This document shows, one piece after another, positions 1 to 9,322 of a stretch of 64,000 nt of DNA. The DNA comes from Jeotgalibacillus sp. R-1-5s-1 (GTDB taxonomy: Bacteria; Bacillota; Bacilli; Bacillales; Jeotgalibacillaceae): NCBI RefSeq assembly GCF_004405105.1, contig NZ_SORW01000046.1:1-64000 (forward strand), in the 5' to 3' direction. The stretch's first letter is position 1; each line of letters opens with the position of its first letter. The notes beneath the pieces are model-generated. The model searched no databases. It was not told the origin of the DNA and was given only the letters and a program-made list of their open reading frames with translations. A program made the translations under genes and the position numbers.

Positions 1-115
1 AAAGCTCATTGTCTTTTTTATTCGAAAAAGACTTAAAATCTTAAACGTTGACGTTTGGTTGTTTAGTTTTCAAGGTTCAGTGCTTCTTGTTTGAAGCGCC
101 GCTCTCGTAAGCGAC
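1..115 (-). other. rRNA operon leader (5' of a 16S gene lying left of the window)
   Basis: Read on the minus strand this carries CCTTGAAAACTAAAC, the boxA-like sequence typical of Bacillus rRNA leaders, followed by a purine/pyrimidine-rich stretch running off the left edge. A strong promoter lies directly upstream at 122-151. The 16S gene itself is not in the window, so the assignment is inference from leader plus promoter. Between 152 and 400 I see only AT-rich sequence with no supportable gene. Confidence 0.7.
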
Positions 116-121
116 TAGAAC

Positions 122-151
122 ATCATATCATGTTATAGATTAGTTTGTAAA
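122..151 (-). promoter_or_regulatory. Sigma-A promoter of the rRNA operon
   Basis: On the minus strand a -35 TTTACA (146-151) and a -10 TATGAT (122-127) are separated by 18 bases. It sits about 30 bases upstream of the boxA-containing leader and points out of the window. Confidence 0.65.
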
Positions 152-400
152 GCATTTTTAAATTCTTTTTTCATCTTTTTTTCTGGCGATAAAAACCGTC
201 TAAAAAAGAGAAAACAAAAAAGCCTTACGGAACACTATAAATATCCCGTTCCCTTTAAGAGAACTTTACTAATCTATCACACCTCCATGAATGTAGTCAA
301 TGTGTTAAGAGCAATTCCATTATATAATTTAATTCTGAATATTACAACACATTTATATAAAAAAATTTCCCCTCTATTAGAATGATCTCCCACCCAAAAA

Positions 401-429
401 GAAAAGCGCCCACTCAGTGGACGCTTTTC
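401..429 (-). terminator. Rho-independent terminator of ptsG
   Basis: GAAAAGCG..CACTGAGTG..CGCTTTTC forms a stem around a short loop and is followed on the minus strand by a T-rich run. It begins 9 bases after the ptsG stop. Confidence 0.8.
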
Positions 430-437
430 AAACAACC

Positions 438-2504
438 TTACTTCACTTCAATAATTCCTTTATCTCCACGACTGATCTTATTCTTCTTCACTTCCACCTT
501 TTCGTTGTTCATCAGATTCGTAAACACAATCGGTGTCATAATAGAAGGAACGCGATCTTTTATGGCAGCAAGATCTGCTTCAAGTAGAAGATCTCCGGCT
601 TTCACCTGATCCCCTTCATTTACATGAACCTTAAAGCCTTCACCGTTCAACTTCACTGTATCAATACCAAAGTGGATCAGAATTTCCTGACCGTTGTCAG
701 ACTCAATACCAATCGCATGCTTTGTTGGAGATACGTTAACGATTTTACCGTTTACAGGTGCGCGAACGATTCCATCTGAAGGAATAATCGCAAACCCGTC
801 TCCCATCATCTTGCCGGAGAAGACCTGGTCAGGCACTTCTGTGATTGATACTGCTTCACCGGAGATTGGTGCAACAAAATCAGATAAGATCTCCACATCA
901 TTGCGGACAGCAGTTGACGTTGTTTCTTCAATTTCCTTTTGTACCTGCTGATCAGCATTAACTTTCACAGGACGTGGTGTCTTTCCGTCCATAATGTCTT
1001 TCATTTGGTGACGAAGACTGTCTGAACGCGGTCCGAAGATGGCCTGAATGTTGTTTCCAATTTCAAGAACGCCTGATGCGCCAAGACGCTTTAATTCTTT
1101 TTTGTCTACCTTTGATGGCTCGTTTACCTGAACACGAAGACGCGTGATACAAGCATCAAGATTCGCAATGTTTGCTGAACCGCCCATTGCATCAAGAATG
1201 TCGTGTGGAAGATCTGATTTAGAAGAAACAACGCGCTCTTCTCCCTCATCTTCTTCTGTTTCACGGCCTGGTGTAGCCAGGTTGAATTTACGGATTGCAA
1301 AGCGGAATCCGAAGTAATAGATCACTGCAAATACAAGCCCTACCGGAATCACTAACCACCAGTTTGTCTGTGGGTTTAGTACTCCAAACAGAAGGAAGTC
1401 AATGAGACCACCGGAGAATGTCATTCCGATTTTAACGTCAAGCAGGTGCATCGTTAAGAAAGATAGTCCTGCAAAAACAGTGTGCACTGCAAATAGAAGT
1501 GGTGCTACAAACAGGAATGCGAATTCAATCGGCTCTGTAATACCTGTCAGGAAAGAAGTCAGGGCAGCCGAGCCCATGATTCCTGCAACGATTTTTTTCT
1601 TTTCTTTACGTGCTTCATGATAGATCGCAAGCGCTGCAGCCGGCAGACCGAACATCATAAATGGATATTTACCAGCCATGAATGTTCCGGCTGTCAGATC
1701 CTGAACGCCGTCACGAATCTGCGCCTGGAAGATTGAGTTGTCACCACGGACGATATCACCCGCAGCATTCGTATACGTACCGAATTCAAACCAGAATGGT
1801 GTGTAGAAAATGTGGTGAAGACCGAACGGAATCAGCGCACGCTCAATCACCCCGAAAATAAATGCAGATAGTGCAAGGTTGACACTTAACAGACTGTTAG
1901 AGAAGAAGTTTAATCCTTCCTGAACAGGCGGCCAGATTAACAGCATGATCAATCCAAGCAGAACAGCTGAACCTGCTGTTGCGATTGGAACAAATCGTTT
2001 ACCAGCGAAGAATCCAAGGTATGTCGGAAGCTCGATATTGTAAAAACGATTGTACATGGCAGCAGCCAATGCACCTACGATAATTCCGCCGAATACGCCG
2101 GATGACAGTGTAGGAATACCAAGAACAAGCGCATAAGCAGGATCCTCTCCACTCGTTACTGTCTCAAGATCAAGACCTAGTGCGGTACCCATTGTGGCAT
2201 TCATAATTAAGTAACCAACAATCGCAGCAAGACCGGCAACACCATCTCCTCCTGCAAGACCAATGGCTACCCCTACAGCAAATAGCAATGGTAGATTATC
2301 AAAAACTATACCACCGGACTGTTCCATGACACTGGCAATCATGACGATCCAGTCACTCGTTAAAAACGGAGCCAGATTAGTCAGTGTTTCGTTTTGCAGC
2401 GCATTACCAAATGCCAGCAATAAACCGGCAGCCGGTAAAATCGCTACAGGAAGCATCAGCGCTTTCCCGATTTTCTGAAGCTGACCGAAAAACTTCTTGA
2501 ACAT
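438..2504 (-). CDS. ptsG: PTS glucose-specific EIICBA component
   Basis: Imports and phosphorylates glucose, taking phosphate from HPr. The 688 residues match the usual EIICBA length. The N-terminal ~400 residues are a multi-helix EIIC membrane domain. EIIB follows, with its phospho-cysteine near residue 452 in [12 protein letters not shown] is C-terminal, with its active histidine near residue 611 in ILIHFGIDT. The start has a good AGGAGG site (aaggaggaaat before ATG). It lies downstream of glcT on the same strand, and the leader between them carries a GlcT-type antitermination site, so induction by glucose is expected. Specificity for glucose rests on the GlcT pairing and overall similarity. 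Confidence 0.93.
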   Translation of the reverse strand: MFKKFFGQLQKIGKALMLPVAILPAAGLLLAFGNALQNETLTNLAPFLTSDWIVMIASVMEQSGGIVFDNLPLLFAVGVAIGLAGGDGVAGLAAIVGYLIMNATMGTALGLDLETVTSGEDPAYALVLGIPTLSSGVFGGIIVGALAAAMYNRFYNIELPTYLGFFAGKRFVPIATAGSAVLLGLIMLLIWPPVQEGLNFFSNSLLSVNLALSAFIFGVIERALIPFGLHHIFYTPFWFEFGTYTNAAGDIVRGDNSIFQAQIRDGVQDLTAGTFMAGKYPFMMFGLPAAALAIYHEARKEKKKIVAGIMGSAALTSFLTGITEPIEFAFLFVAPLLFAVHTVFAGLSFLTMHLLDVKIGMTFSGGLIDFLLFGVLNPQTNWWLVIPVGLVFAVIYYFGFRFAIRKFNLATPGRETEEDEGEERVVSSKSDLPHDILDAMGGSANIANLDACITRLRVQVNEPSKVDKKELKRLGASGVLEIGNNIQAIFGPRSDSLRHQMKDIMDGKTPRPVKVNADQQVQKEIEETTSTAVRNDVEILSDFVAPISGEAVSITEVPDQVFSGKMMGDGFAIIPSDGIVRAPVNGKIVNVSPTKHAIGIESDNGQEILIHFGIDTVKLNGEGFKVHVNEGDQVKAGDLLLEADLAAIKDRVPSIMTPIVFTNLMNNEKVEVKKNKISRGDKGIIEVK

Positions 2505-2534
2505 TTTATTTCCTCCTTTTTATTCTGCAGCAAA

Positions 2535-2630
2535 CAAAAAAGGCATGAGTAAAGAAAAGAGTCCCAGTTCGGGTCGTGAGGGTACACGAATCCCTATGGA
2601 TCATCTATTCCTTACTCATGCCTGATCGTA
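2535..2630 (-). promoter_or_regulatory. GlcT-type RNA antitermination target and overlapping terminator in the ptsG leader
   Basis: On the minus strand AGGCATGAGTAA (2612-2623) pairs with TTACTCATGCCT (2541-2552), which is followed by a run of T. The 5' arm lies in sequence expected to form the competing RAT hairpin bound by GlcT. This matches the known Bacillus ptsG arrangement, in which GlcT binding prevents termination when glucose is present. The terminator is seen directly; the RAT fold is inferred. Confidence 0.75.
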
Positions 2631-2649
2631 TCAGTAACACGTAAGTGAA

Positions 2650-3486
2650 TTATTTCATTTTGGTCTGAATCCGCTGCAGATGCATCGTTAAATACACGGC
2701 TTCTGCGTCGTAGACAGGTTTTTTTAATGTTTGCTGCATAATTTTTATCAGTTTCCAAGAGAGATTGTAGCACAGAGGATATTCCTCTTTCAAGAGTAAA
2801 GCTATTTTTTCCGGTTCATCCACTTTTTCTCCCCTGACCACACGCTCAATCGTATAACGCAAATGCCTGACAAGCCTCATGTAATCAATACTCTCTTTGT
2901 CCAACTGGACATCGAACTGCGTTTCAATCAGCTGGATCAGACGCCCGATCAGCTGAGAGTGTGAGTTCACTTCCCGCACATTTTTATTCATCATCGCGCT
3001 GTGAATGTGGAGGGCAATAAAACCAACCTCTCCTTCAGGCAGATAAATATGGGCACGGTCATTGATGAGCTGAACAACTTCTTTGGCAATTTCATATTCA
3101 TACGGATAAAGCGCTTTCGTTTCCAGAAGAAATGGATTGGAGATGGACATCCCTCTCATCAGACGATTTACAGCAAATACGATATGGTCTGTCAACGCTA
3201 CATGAATATGCTCATTCAAAAATGACTGGGTCCGTTCACGAATAAGCTCAATGGAGGAAATGACAACCTTCAACAGTTCTTCATCCACATGAGGAAGAAG
3301 TTTTTTGAACTGATCCTGCTCCTGCTGATTCCTCAGGACAAACAGCTTTTCAACCTCTGCTTCACTAATCGTCGACTCGGCTTGCCGTTTGAAGCCAATC
3401 CCTTTACCGATCATAACGACTTCCGAATCATTGGTCCCCGCTATCAGCACATTATTATTCAGCACTTTTTTGACTGTGTAGCTCAT
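2650..3486 (-). CDS. glcT: BglG-family transcriptional antiterminator GlcT
   Basis: RNA-binding antiterminator controlling ptsG. The N-terminal co-antiterminator domain (about residues 1-60) starts with MSYTVKKVLNNNVLIA and contains MIGKGIGF. Two PRD domains follow, with conserved histidines in the HVALTDHI and FIALHIHSAM segments, which EII-glucose and HPr phosphorylate in the family. I chose the internal ATG, which lines up with Bacillus GlcT and gives 278 residues. An ATG 20 codons upstream has no ribosome binding site. The gene precedes ptsG, as in B. subtilis. Confidence 0.9.
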   Translation of the reverse strand: MSYTVKKVLNNNVLIAGTNDSEVVMIGKGIGFKRQAESTISEAEVEKLFVLRNQQEQDQFKKLLPHVDEELLKVVISSIELIRERTQSFLNEHIHVALTDHIVFAVNRLMRGMSISNPFLLETKALYPYEYEIAKEVVQLINDRAHIYLPEGEVGFIALHIHSAMMNKNVREVNSHSQLIGRLIQLIETQFDVQLDKESIDYMRLVRHLRYTIERVVRGEKVDEPEKIALLLKEEYPLCYNLSWKLIKIMQQTLKKPVYDAEAVYLTMHLQRIQTKMK

Positions 3487-3548
3487 CTCATTCACTTCCG
3501 TCCATGTCAATTTCGATCCGGTATTCCGTTTACCCGCCTGATCCATTT

Positions 3549-3583
3549 AAAAAAGGACTGTCCGGTAAACGGAAACAGTCCTT
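3549..3583 (-). terminator. Rho-independent terminator after pbuG
   Basis: AAGGACTGTTTCC..GGACAGTCCTT stem followed on the minus strand by TTTTTT, a few bases after the pbuG stop. It separates pbuG from glcT. Confidence 0.85.
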
Positions 3584-3591
3584 ATATGGTA

Positions 3592-4926
3592 TTACGAAAG
3601 AAAAATGAAGTAAAGAACAAAGATTACAAACAGCCCGTACATGATCGGGTGGATCTGTTTTCCTTTTCCGCTCACAATCATGGTGATCGGATAAAAAATG
3701 AATCCGACCGCAATACCCGTAGCAATACTGTAAGATAGCGGCATCGCAATAATCGTCAGAAAAGCCGGTACCGCAATTTCAAAACGTGACCAATCAATTT
3801 TACCAAGAGCTGACACCATCAGTACACCAACGATGATCAGCGCAGGAGCAGTTACTGCGCTTGTAATGACTTCAAGCAGCGGGAAGAAGAAAATCGATAG
3901 CAGGAAGAAGCCTGCCGTTACGACTGAAGCAAATCCTGAGCGCGCTCCGGCTGCTACACCTGATGAGGACTCAATGTAAGATGTGGTCGTCGACGTTCCA
4001 AGAACCGCACCAAAAACTGTTGCCGTTGAATCAGCGAAAAGAGCTTTACTTGCACGCGGAAGCTTATTTTCTTTCATGAGTCCTGCCTGGTTCGCCACTG
4101 CAACGAGTGTACCTGCAGTATCAAAGAAATCAACAAACAGGAAAGTCAGCACAACGACAAGGATCTGTATGGTGAATAGTTCAGCCGGATTATTAAAAAT
4201 CGGGTCCAGTGCTGCACCGAAAGTTGGCGCAATGCTAGGCGCAGGCTCAACAATGCCGCTTGGACGGTCAATCAGTCCAACAATCATTCCGACAATTGCC
4301 GTTAATACGATCCCGAAGAAAATACCACCTTTAATTTTGCGGGTCATAAAAATAACGGTAATAAAAATACCAAAAATAGCAAGTAATGTATTAGGATCTG
4401 TCAGATCACCAAGCGCCACCATTGTCGCATCGTTTCCAACGATGATGCCCGCATTTTGAAAACCGATAAACGTAATAAAAAGTCCAATTCCGGCTCCTAC
4501 TGCAAATTTCAGTTCAGCAGGAATTGAGTTAATGATTTTTTCACGAACGCCTGTCACGGTAAGAATCATAAAGATAATTCCAGATAATAAAACCCCTGTT
4601 AAAGCTGTTTGCCATGGAATCCCCTGCGTTAAAATAACCGAATAAGCGAAAAACGCATTCAAACCCATTCCCGGTGCAAGAGCGATTGGATATTTCGCAA
4701 ATACCCCCATCACAAATGAACCGATAGCTGCTGCAAGGGCTGTTGCAACAAAGACAGCGCCATAATCCATACGCAGTGCGTCAGGCAGACCTTCCACATC
4801 AGCAAGGGTAAGCGTTAACGGATTAACGACAAGAATATACGCCATTGCCAGAAACGTGGTTAATCCTCCGATAAATTCACGGCGGTAATTCGTGTTTAAT
4901 TCTTCAAACTGAAAATACTTCTTCAA
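3592..4926 (-). CDS. pbuG: Hypoxanthine/guanine permease (AzgA-type NCS2 transporter)
   Basis: Purine base uptake. The protein has about 12 hydrophobic segments and the AzgA-family signature FIGGLTTFLAMAYILVVNP near its N terminus. The start is taken as TTG at 4926 because GGAGGG lies 7 bases upstream and it gives 444 residues, close to B. subtilis PbuG. The longer open frame would run through the riboswitch terminator at 4962-4996, which excludes it. A guanine riboswitch and a strong promoter lie upstream, so it should be repressed by guanine or hypoxanthine. Its position next to guaA matches B. subtilis. Confidence 0.92.
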   Translation of the reverse strand: MKKYFQFEELNTNYRREFIGGLTTFLAMAYILVVNPLTLTLADVEGLPDALRMDYGAVFVATALAAAIGSFVMGVFAKYPIALAPGMGLNAFFAYSVILTQGIPWQTALTGVLLSGIIFMILTVTGVREKIINSIPAELKFAVGAGIGLFITFIGFQNAGIIVGNDATMVALGDLTDPNTLLAIFGIFITVIFMTRKIKGGIFFGIVLTAIVGMIVGLIDRPSGIVEPAPSIAPTFGAALDPIFNNPAELFTIQILVVVLTFLFVDFFDTAGTLVAVANQAGLMKENKLPRASKALFADSTATVFGAVLGTSTTTSYIESSSGVAAGARSGFASVVTAGFFLLSIFFFPLLEVITSAVTAPALIIVGVLMVSALGKIDWSRFEIAVPAFLTIIAMPLSYSIATGIAVGFIFYPITMIVSGKGKQIHPIMYGLFVIFVLYFIFLS

Positions 4927-4961
4927 TGCTTTTCCCTCCAGAGATTTCTCCGAAGTATAAC

Positions 4962-4996
4962 GAAAAAACCCTGAACGATGATCGTCGTTCAGGGTT
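4962..4996 (-). terminator. Riboswitch-controlled terminator in the pbuG leader
   Basis: AACCCTGAACGA..TCGTTCAGGGTT perfect stem followed by TTTTTT on the minus strand, located between the purine aptamer and the pbuG TTG start. It is the OFF-state element of the switch. Confidence 0.85.
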
Positions 4997-5065
4997 GACT
5001 GTAGTGATCGAAGACGCACTTTTCCAGCCCGTCAAAAGCTGAAAAAAGCACATATGAATTCAATC

Positions 5066-5133
5066 CGCGTAGTCAAGTCATTTACGGTGACTTGGTAGAG
5101 ACTTTCGGGCCCTATTCCCGACGTTATACGACG
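5066..5133 (-). promoter_or_regulatory. Guanine riboswitch aptamer upstream of pbuG
   Basis: On the minus strand the purine-aptamer signature appears in order: CGTATAACGTC, GGGAATAGGGCCC, GTCTCTACC, ACCGTAAATG and GACTACG. The specificity base in GACTACG is C, which selects guanine or hypoxanthine (adenine switches carry U there). The closing stem needs one bulged base. A terminator follows, giving the transcriptional OFF switch known for the family. Confidence 0.93.
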
Positions 5134-5196
5134 AAAGACTATTAAGTTTCAGTAAAGCAGAACCTGAATAAGAACCGCTTTAACACGATAGTTGTA

Positions 5197-5225
5197 ATTG
5201 TATCAGCGACTGTATAGTACGTCAA
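5197..5225 (-). promoter_or_regulatory. Sigma-A promoter of pbuG
   Basis: TTGACG (5220-5225) and TACAAT (5197-5202) on the minus strand with a 17-base spacer, about 65 bases upstream of the guanine aptamer. Confidence 0.75.
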
Positions 5226-5269
5226 CACAAAATACGAACATTAAAACATATTATTTTATTAATATTCGC

Positions 5270-6823
5270 TTATTCCCATTCAATGGTACTAGGTGGCTTA
5301 CTCGTCACGTCATACAGCACGCGGTTAATGGAATTCACTTCATTGACCAGGCGTACAGAAATTTTCTCCAGTACATCCCAAGGAATACGTGCCCAGTCAG
5401 ATGTCATGCCGTCAATAGATGTTACTGCACGAATACCAATCGCATAGTCATACGTACGCGCATCTCCCATAACACCTACGCTGCGGATATCTGGTAAGAC
5501 AGTGAAGTACTGCCAGATATCGCGGTCAAGGCCTGCTTTTTTGATTTCCTCGCGAAGAATATAGTCAGATTCACGAACAATCTCCAATTTCTCTTCTGTA
5601 ATTTCACCAAGGACACGGATTCCGAGACCCGGACCTGGGAACGGCTGTCTCCAGACAATTTCATCCGGAATACCGAGCTCTGTTCCAAGCGCACGAACCT
5701 CATCTTTAAACAGTGTGTTCAGCGGTTCAATCAAAGTGAACTGCATATCTTCAGGCAGCCCGCCGACATTGTGGTGAGACTTGATCGTCTGTGCCGTTGC
5801 TGTTCCACTTTCGATGATGTCTGTGTAAAGCGTTCCCTGCGCAAGGAAGTCAATGCCGTCAAGCTTCGTTGCTTCATCGTCAAATACATAAATAAATTCA
5901 TTTCCGATGATTTTACGTTTTTGTTCAGGATCAGAAACGCCTTTCAGTTTGTTCATAAAACGGTCCTGTGCATCTACTTTAATCACATTCATGTTGAAAC
6001 CGTCAGCAAATGTCTTCATGACACTGTCCGCTTCACCTTTTCTGAGAAGCCCGTGATCAACGAAGATACATGTCAGCTGATCACCGATTGCTTTATGAAT
6101 CAGCACGGCAACAACGGAAGAGTCAACACCGCCGCTTAATGCGCATAACACTTTACGGTCGCCGACTTCCTGACGGATTTTCTCAAGTTCGATTTCGATG
6201 AAGTTCTCCATCGACCAGTCGCCTTTACAGCCACATGCATCAAAGACGAAATTACGAAGCATCTCGTTGCCGTATACGGAATGGCGTACTTCAGGATGGA
6301 ACTGAACTGCATAAAGCTTCTGCTCGTCATTACTGATCGAGGCAACCGGACACGATGGGTTTGTAGCCACTACATCAAAAGAAGGTGGAGCTTCAACCAC
6401 AAGATCGCCGTGGCTCATCCATACGGTCTGCGTTAATGGAAGATCCTTAAACAGTCCCTCTGCCTTTTCAATATGAATATCCGCTTTTCCGTACTCACGA
6501 TTTTTCGCCTTTTCTACTTTCCCGCCAAAGTGCATCGTCATCAGCTGCATACCGTAACAAATACCAAGCACCGGAATACCAAGATCGAAAATCCGCTCAT
6601 CTGCACGGAAGGAATTTTCGTCATAAACCGAATTAGGTCCACCTGAGAAAATGATGCCTGACGGATTTAATTCTTTAATCTCTTCAGCTGTAATTGTATG
6701 TGGGTGCAGTTCACTGTAAACACCAAACTCACGAATACGTCTTGTGATCAGCTGGTTATATTGGCTTCCAAAATCCAGAACAACGATCATTTCCTGATTG
6801 TGCATCTCTTCTTTACCTAGCAT
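5270..6823 (-). CDS. guaA: GMP synthase (glutamine-hydrolysing)
   Basis: Converts XMP to GMP using glutamine and ATP. The N-terminal class I amidotransferase has nucleophile Cys89 in GICYGMQ and the His176/Glu178 pair in QFHPE. The ATP-pyrophosphatase domain carries the P-loop ALSGGVDSS at about 228-236. The C-terminal dimerisation domain ends [10 protein letters not shown], as is standard. The 517-residue length is normal. The start at 6823 is supported by GAGGTG five bases upstream; a second ATG at codon 7 has a poorer site. A guanine riboswitch lies upstream, so the last step of GMP synthesis is controlled by its product's base. Confidence 0.97.
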   Translation of the reverse strand: MLGKEEMHNQEMIVVLDFGSQYNQLITRRIREFGVYSELHPHTITAEEIKELNPSGIIFSGGPNSVYDENSFRADERIFDLGIPVLGICYGMQLMTMHFGGKVEKAKNREYGKADIHIEKAEGLFKDLPLTQTVWMSHGDLVVEAPPSFDVVATNPSCPVASISNDEQKLYAVQFHPEVRHSVYGNEMLRNFVFDACGCKGDWSMENFIEIELEKIRQEVGDRKVLCALSGGVDSSVVAVLIHKAIGDQLTCIFVDHGLLRKGEADSVMKTFADGFNMNVIKVDAQDRFMNKLKGVSDPEQKRKIIGNEFIYVFDDEATKLDGIDFLAQGTLYTDIIESGTATAQTIKSHHNVGGLPEDMQFTLIEPLNTLFKDEVRALGTELGIPDEIVWRQPFPGPGLGIRVLGEITEEKLEIVRESDYILREEIKKAGLDRDIWQYFTVLPDIRSVGVMGDARTYDYAIGIRAVTSIDGMTSDWARIPWDVLEKISVRLVNEVNSINRVLYDVTSKPPSTIEWE

Positions 6824-6888
6824 GGGGTCACCTCATCAAGTAATATTTTTCTCCGGCATATGTGCCAGGTTATTTCTCCGGTAAATAG

Positions 6889-6943
6889 AAAAAGAACGCT
6901 CAACTGATAAGAGTCACGTTCTACTCTTCCCTTCAAGCGTTCT
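6889..6943 (-). terminator. Riboswitch-controlled terminator in the guaA leader
   Basis: AGAACGCT (6936-6943) pairs with AGCGTTCT (6893-6900), and inner pairing extends around a long loop. A T-rich run follows on the minus strand. It lies between the aptamer and guaA. Confidence 0.7.
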
Positions 6944-6977
6944 GTAAGGCGGTCTTTTACCAAAAGGAAAAGACCAC

Positions 6978-7046
6978 CTTCATAGTCAGACCATTTACGG
7001 TGATCCGGTAGAAACATCCGACCCATATTGTCGGACATATATGAAG
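6978..7046 (-). promoter_or_regulatory. Guanine riboswitch aptamer upstream of guaA
   Basis: On the minus strand: CTTCATATATG, CGACAATATGGGTCGG, TTTCTACCGG, ACCGTAAATGG and GACTATGAAG. The closing stem CTTCATA/TATGAAG is perfect. The C in GACTATG marks guanine specificity. Every core element of the xpt-type aptamer is present. A separate hairpin follows at about 6950-6978, and then the terminator. Confidence 0.95.
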
Positions 7047-7102
7047 GGGGGCTATCTTGCTGTCATTAATTTTCACCATTTTAACGCCTGAATAACAGGT
7101 GG

Positions 7103-9322
7103 TCAACCGGTTGTTCTTTTAATTAAATCTTCCCATAATTCACGCATTTCAGGCCATTTGGCAGATGGGTCATCCTTGCGATAAATGATTCGCTCGTATT
7201 CATCTGTCAGCCTGCTCATTTCGCGGGATCCGAAAAACTCATCAATCTCTTTTGCATACGATCTCAGGGTCTGGTTATCAGAACGCTTTAAACCATATCT
7301 TCTGAGCTGCTTTAACAGCGCTGAGTAAGCATCCGGGTATACATCATCCCCGCGTTTCGATTTGTAATAATAAATTAAAACGTAAGGCATCCAGCGGAAT
7401 CTGAGTCGGTAAATGATCACCCCTGCCAGAATAAACGCCACACCGATCAGGCCGGAGATAAAACGATTTTCTGACACAAATGTTTTAATACCATCCCACA
7501 TATTCCCGAACAGTGATCCATCACCGGCAGGTCCGCCTCCGGCAGGCGTGTCCTCCTCAAGAGGAGCAGGCGTTTCAGGTGTTTCCTGTTCCTGTGGCTC
7601 AGGTGTATCAGGTGTTTCCGTTTCTGTATCCAAATCCAAATCGTAATTTAGAGATACGTTATTTGAAAAACCGACTGTCGGCTCAAACGGTACCCATCCT
7701 ACTTCCGGGAAAAATACTTCAACCCAGGAATGGGCATTGTTGTTTGTAATCTCATAACGCGTGAGTCCATCTTCATTACGGGTGATTTCCTCACCCTGCG
7801 TATAGCCTTTTACCCAGCGTGCCGGGATATCAACTGAACGCAGCAGCACAACCATTGAGGTAGAAAAGTTATCACAGTATCCTCTTTGCGTTTCAAATAA
7901 AAACTGGTCAACATAATCCTGATCACCGGACGGAACCGGCACATCAAACTGATCATAGACGAAACCATTCCGTGAAAAATAATCCTCCACAGCACTTGCT
8001 TTATCGTACCAGTTGTCTTCACCTTCTGTGATTTCAACCGCCAGCTCACGAACGCGGTCAGGTAAATTCTCAGGCAGCTGCAAATAACGTTGCAAATCGC
8101 CCGTTCTTTCGTAATCCCCAAGACCGGTTGTATCTCTCATCGCCTGAAGACTGTAACGGGGTTCACGAAACTCCCACTCATACTGTTCAAGCTCAACTTC
8201 TTCTTCACCCTGATACGAAACGATCTTTTCACTGATCGAATCAACTACCATCCGGTCAGCATCGGCTTCAAGCACCTGATCCGGCGCGTACGGGTAAACG
8301 AGATGATTGTAAGTAAGATCCACTTCAATCGAGGCTGTCACAGGCTCAGATTCCTCATCGATATCGGAAATATTAAGCGGAATATCTTCCCCTACCGCAA
8401 ATGCGGCACCACTTCCGTCAGATTCCTGAGACTGATCCCAGCCTTTCCCCGTATAAAGATCTTTCGTTTCAATACGCCAATACTGCTCGTCATTTGTAAC
8501 CACTTCAAAAACTTTAGTCTCATCGCCGACAAATGGCCCACCAAGCGAAGAATCATCCTCTCCGTAACCGAGCCTGTTCACTCCGGAACCACTGCCTGAT
8601 CCCCCGGCAAATGATTGTAGAAAAGGAACCGGATCCGGCCATATCGGTTCTGACTTTGGCGCAGCATAGGCAATAACGGAGCTGAAGGCAACCATCAGCG
8701 CAAGTGGAATCAGCCATTTCTGATACTGCCCTGCGGACTGATGCAGCCGCTCCTGATCGGTTACACGCTGAAGCGTCAGAAGACCCATTAACAGAAAACC
8801 GAATAAAATTATCCGGATAATCGCATTCGTTCCATCATACGGACTGAACGTATCAAGAAGTGTGACGTAAACGATAGTAAACAAATAAAATAAAAACAAC
8901 TGCTTTCTGACAGCGAGCCAGTAATGAAGTAAGTACGTGCTTAACCATAGCAAAATAAAGAATAATAGACTCCGGTACAAATCACTGACATTATTCCAGT
9001 CCTGCTGAACGGTTAAAATCACACTTTCCCATACTGAGGCTAAGAACGCAGCCACCCACTCCCCTTCTCCAATAAAAGGGACTGAAAAATATAGCGTTTG
9101 TAAAACAATCACGACGTAAAGCAGCTTAATCAAGCCTGAAATCCGCCAATCGACCTCAAAGAAGTAAAGCAGCAGCGAAAGTCCGGCAAAAATAATAAAG
9201 AAAGACAGGTTATCTGTATCCGTAATCTGGTCAATCGGACGCAGCCACTCCCATAACAGGAAGAAGCTAAGTACGTATAAAACCAACAGCGTAACCGTAT
9301 TCCATCCAAAGTCGGTTCTCAT
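7103..9322 (-). CDS. yebA: Membrane transglutaminase-like protein (YebA/TgpA type)
   Basis: 739 residues. About six membrane helices occupy the first ~215 residues. An extracytoplasmic segment leads to a transglutaminase-like core with its cysteine in RGYCDNFSTSM and histidine in NAHSWVEVFFPE. A linker rich in E, T and P (about 565-600) precedes a last membrane helix and a DUF4129-type cytoplasmic tail. The start codon overlaps the stop of the DUF58 gene by 4 bases. MoxR, DUF58 and transglutaminase genes commonly form one operon. The substrate is unknown; similar proteins are suspected of acting on the cell wall or on secreted proteins. Confidence 0.85.
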   Translation of the reverse strand: MRTDFGWNTVTLLVLYVLSFFLLWEWLRPIDQITDTDNLSFFIIFAGLSLLLYFFEVDWRISGLIKLLYVVIVLQTLYFSVPFIGEGEWVAAFLASVWESVILTVQQDWNNVSDLYRSLLFFILLWLSTYLLHYWLAVRKQLFLFYLFTIVYVTLLDTFSPYDGTNAIIRIILFGFLLMGLLTLQRVTDQERLHQSAGQYQKWLIPLALMVAFSSVIAYAAPKSEPIWPDPVPFLQSFAGGSGSGSGVNRLGYGEDDSSLGGPFVGDETKVFEVVTNDEQYWRIETKDLYTGKGWDQSQESDGSGAAFAVGEDIPLNISDIDEESEPVTASIEVDLTYNHLVYPYAPDQVLEADADRMVVDSISEKIVSYQGEEEVELEQYEWEFREPRYSLQAMRDTTGLGDYERTGDLQRYLQLPENLPDRVRELAVEITEGEDNWYDKASAVEDYFSRNGFVYDQFDVPVPSGDQDYVDQFLFETQRGYCDNFSTSMVVLLRSVDIPARWVKGYTQGEEITRNEDGLTRYEITNNNAHSWVEVFFPEVGWVPFEPTVGFSNNVSLNYDLDLDTETETPDTPEPQEQETPETPAPLEEDTPAGGGPAGDGSLFGNMWDGIKTFVSENRFISGLIGVAFILAGVIIYRLRFRWMPYVLIYYYKSKRGDDVYPDAYSALLKQLRRYGLKRSDNQTLRSYAKEIDEFFGSREMSRLTDEYERIIYRKDDPSAKWPEMRELWEDLIKRTTG

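Noticed and set aside
1-115. 23S/5S spacer rather than 16S leader
   Set aside because: A strong promoter lies immediately upstream, which fits the start of an operon; boxA-like sequence alone would not decide it.
3289-3738. 149-residue plus-strand frame opposite glcT and pbuG
   Set aside because: It is antisense to two well-supported genes and crosses the terminator between them.
6817-7038. 73-residue open frame upstream of guaA
   Set aside because: It lies entirely over the guanine riboswitch and its terminator and has no ribosome site.
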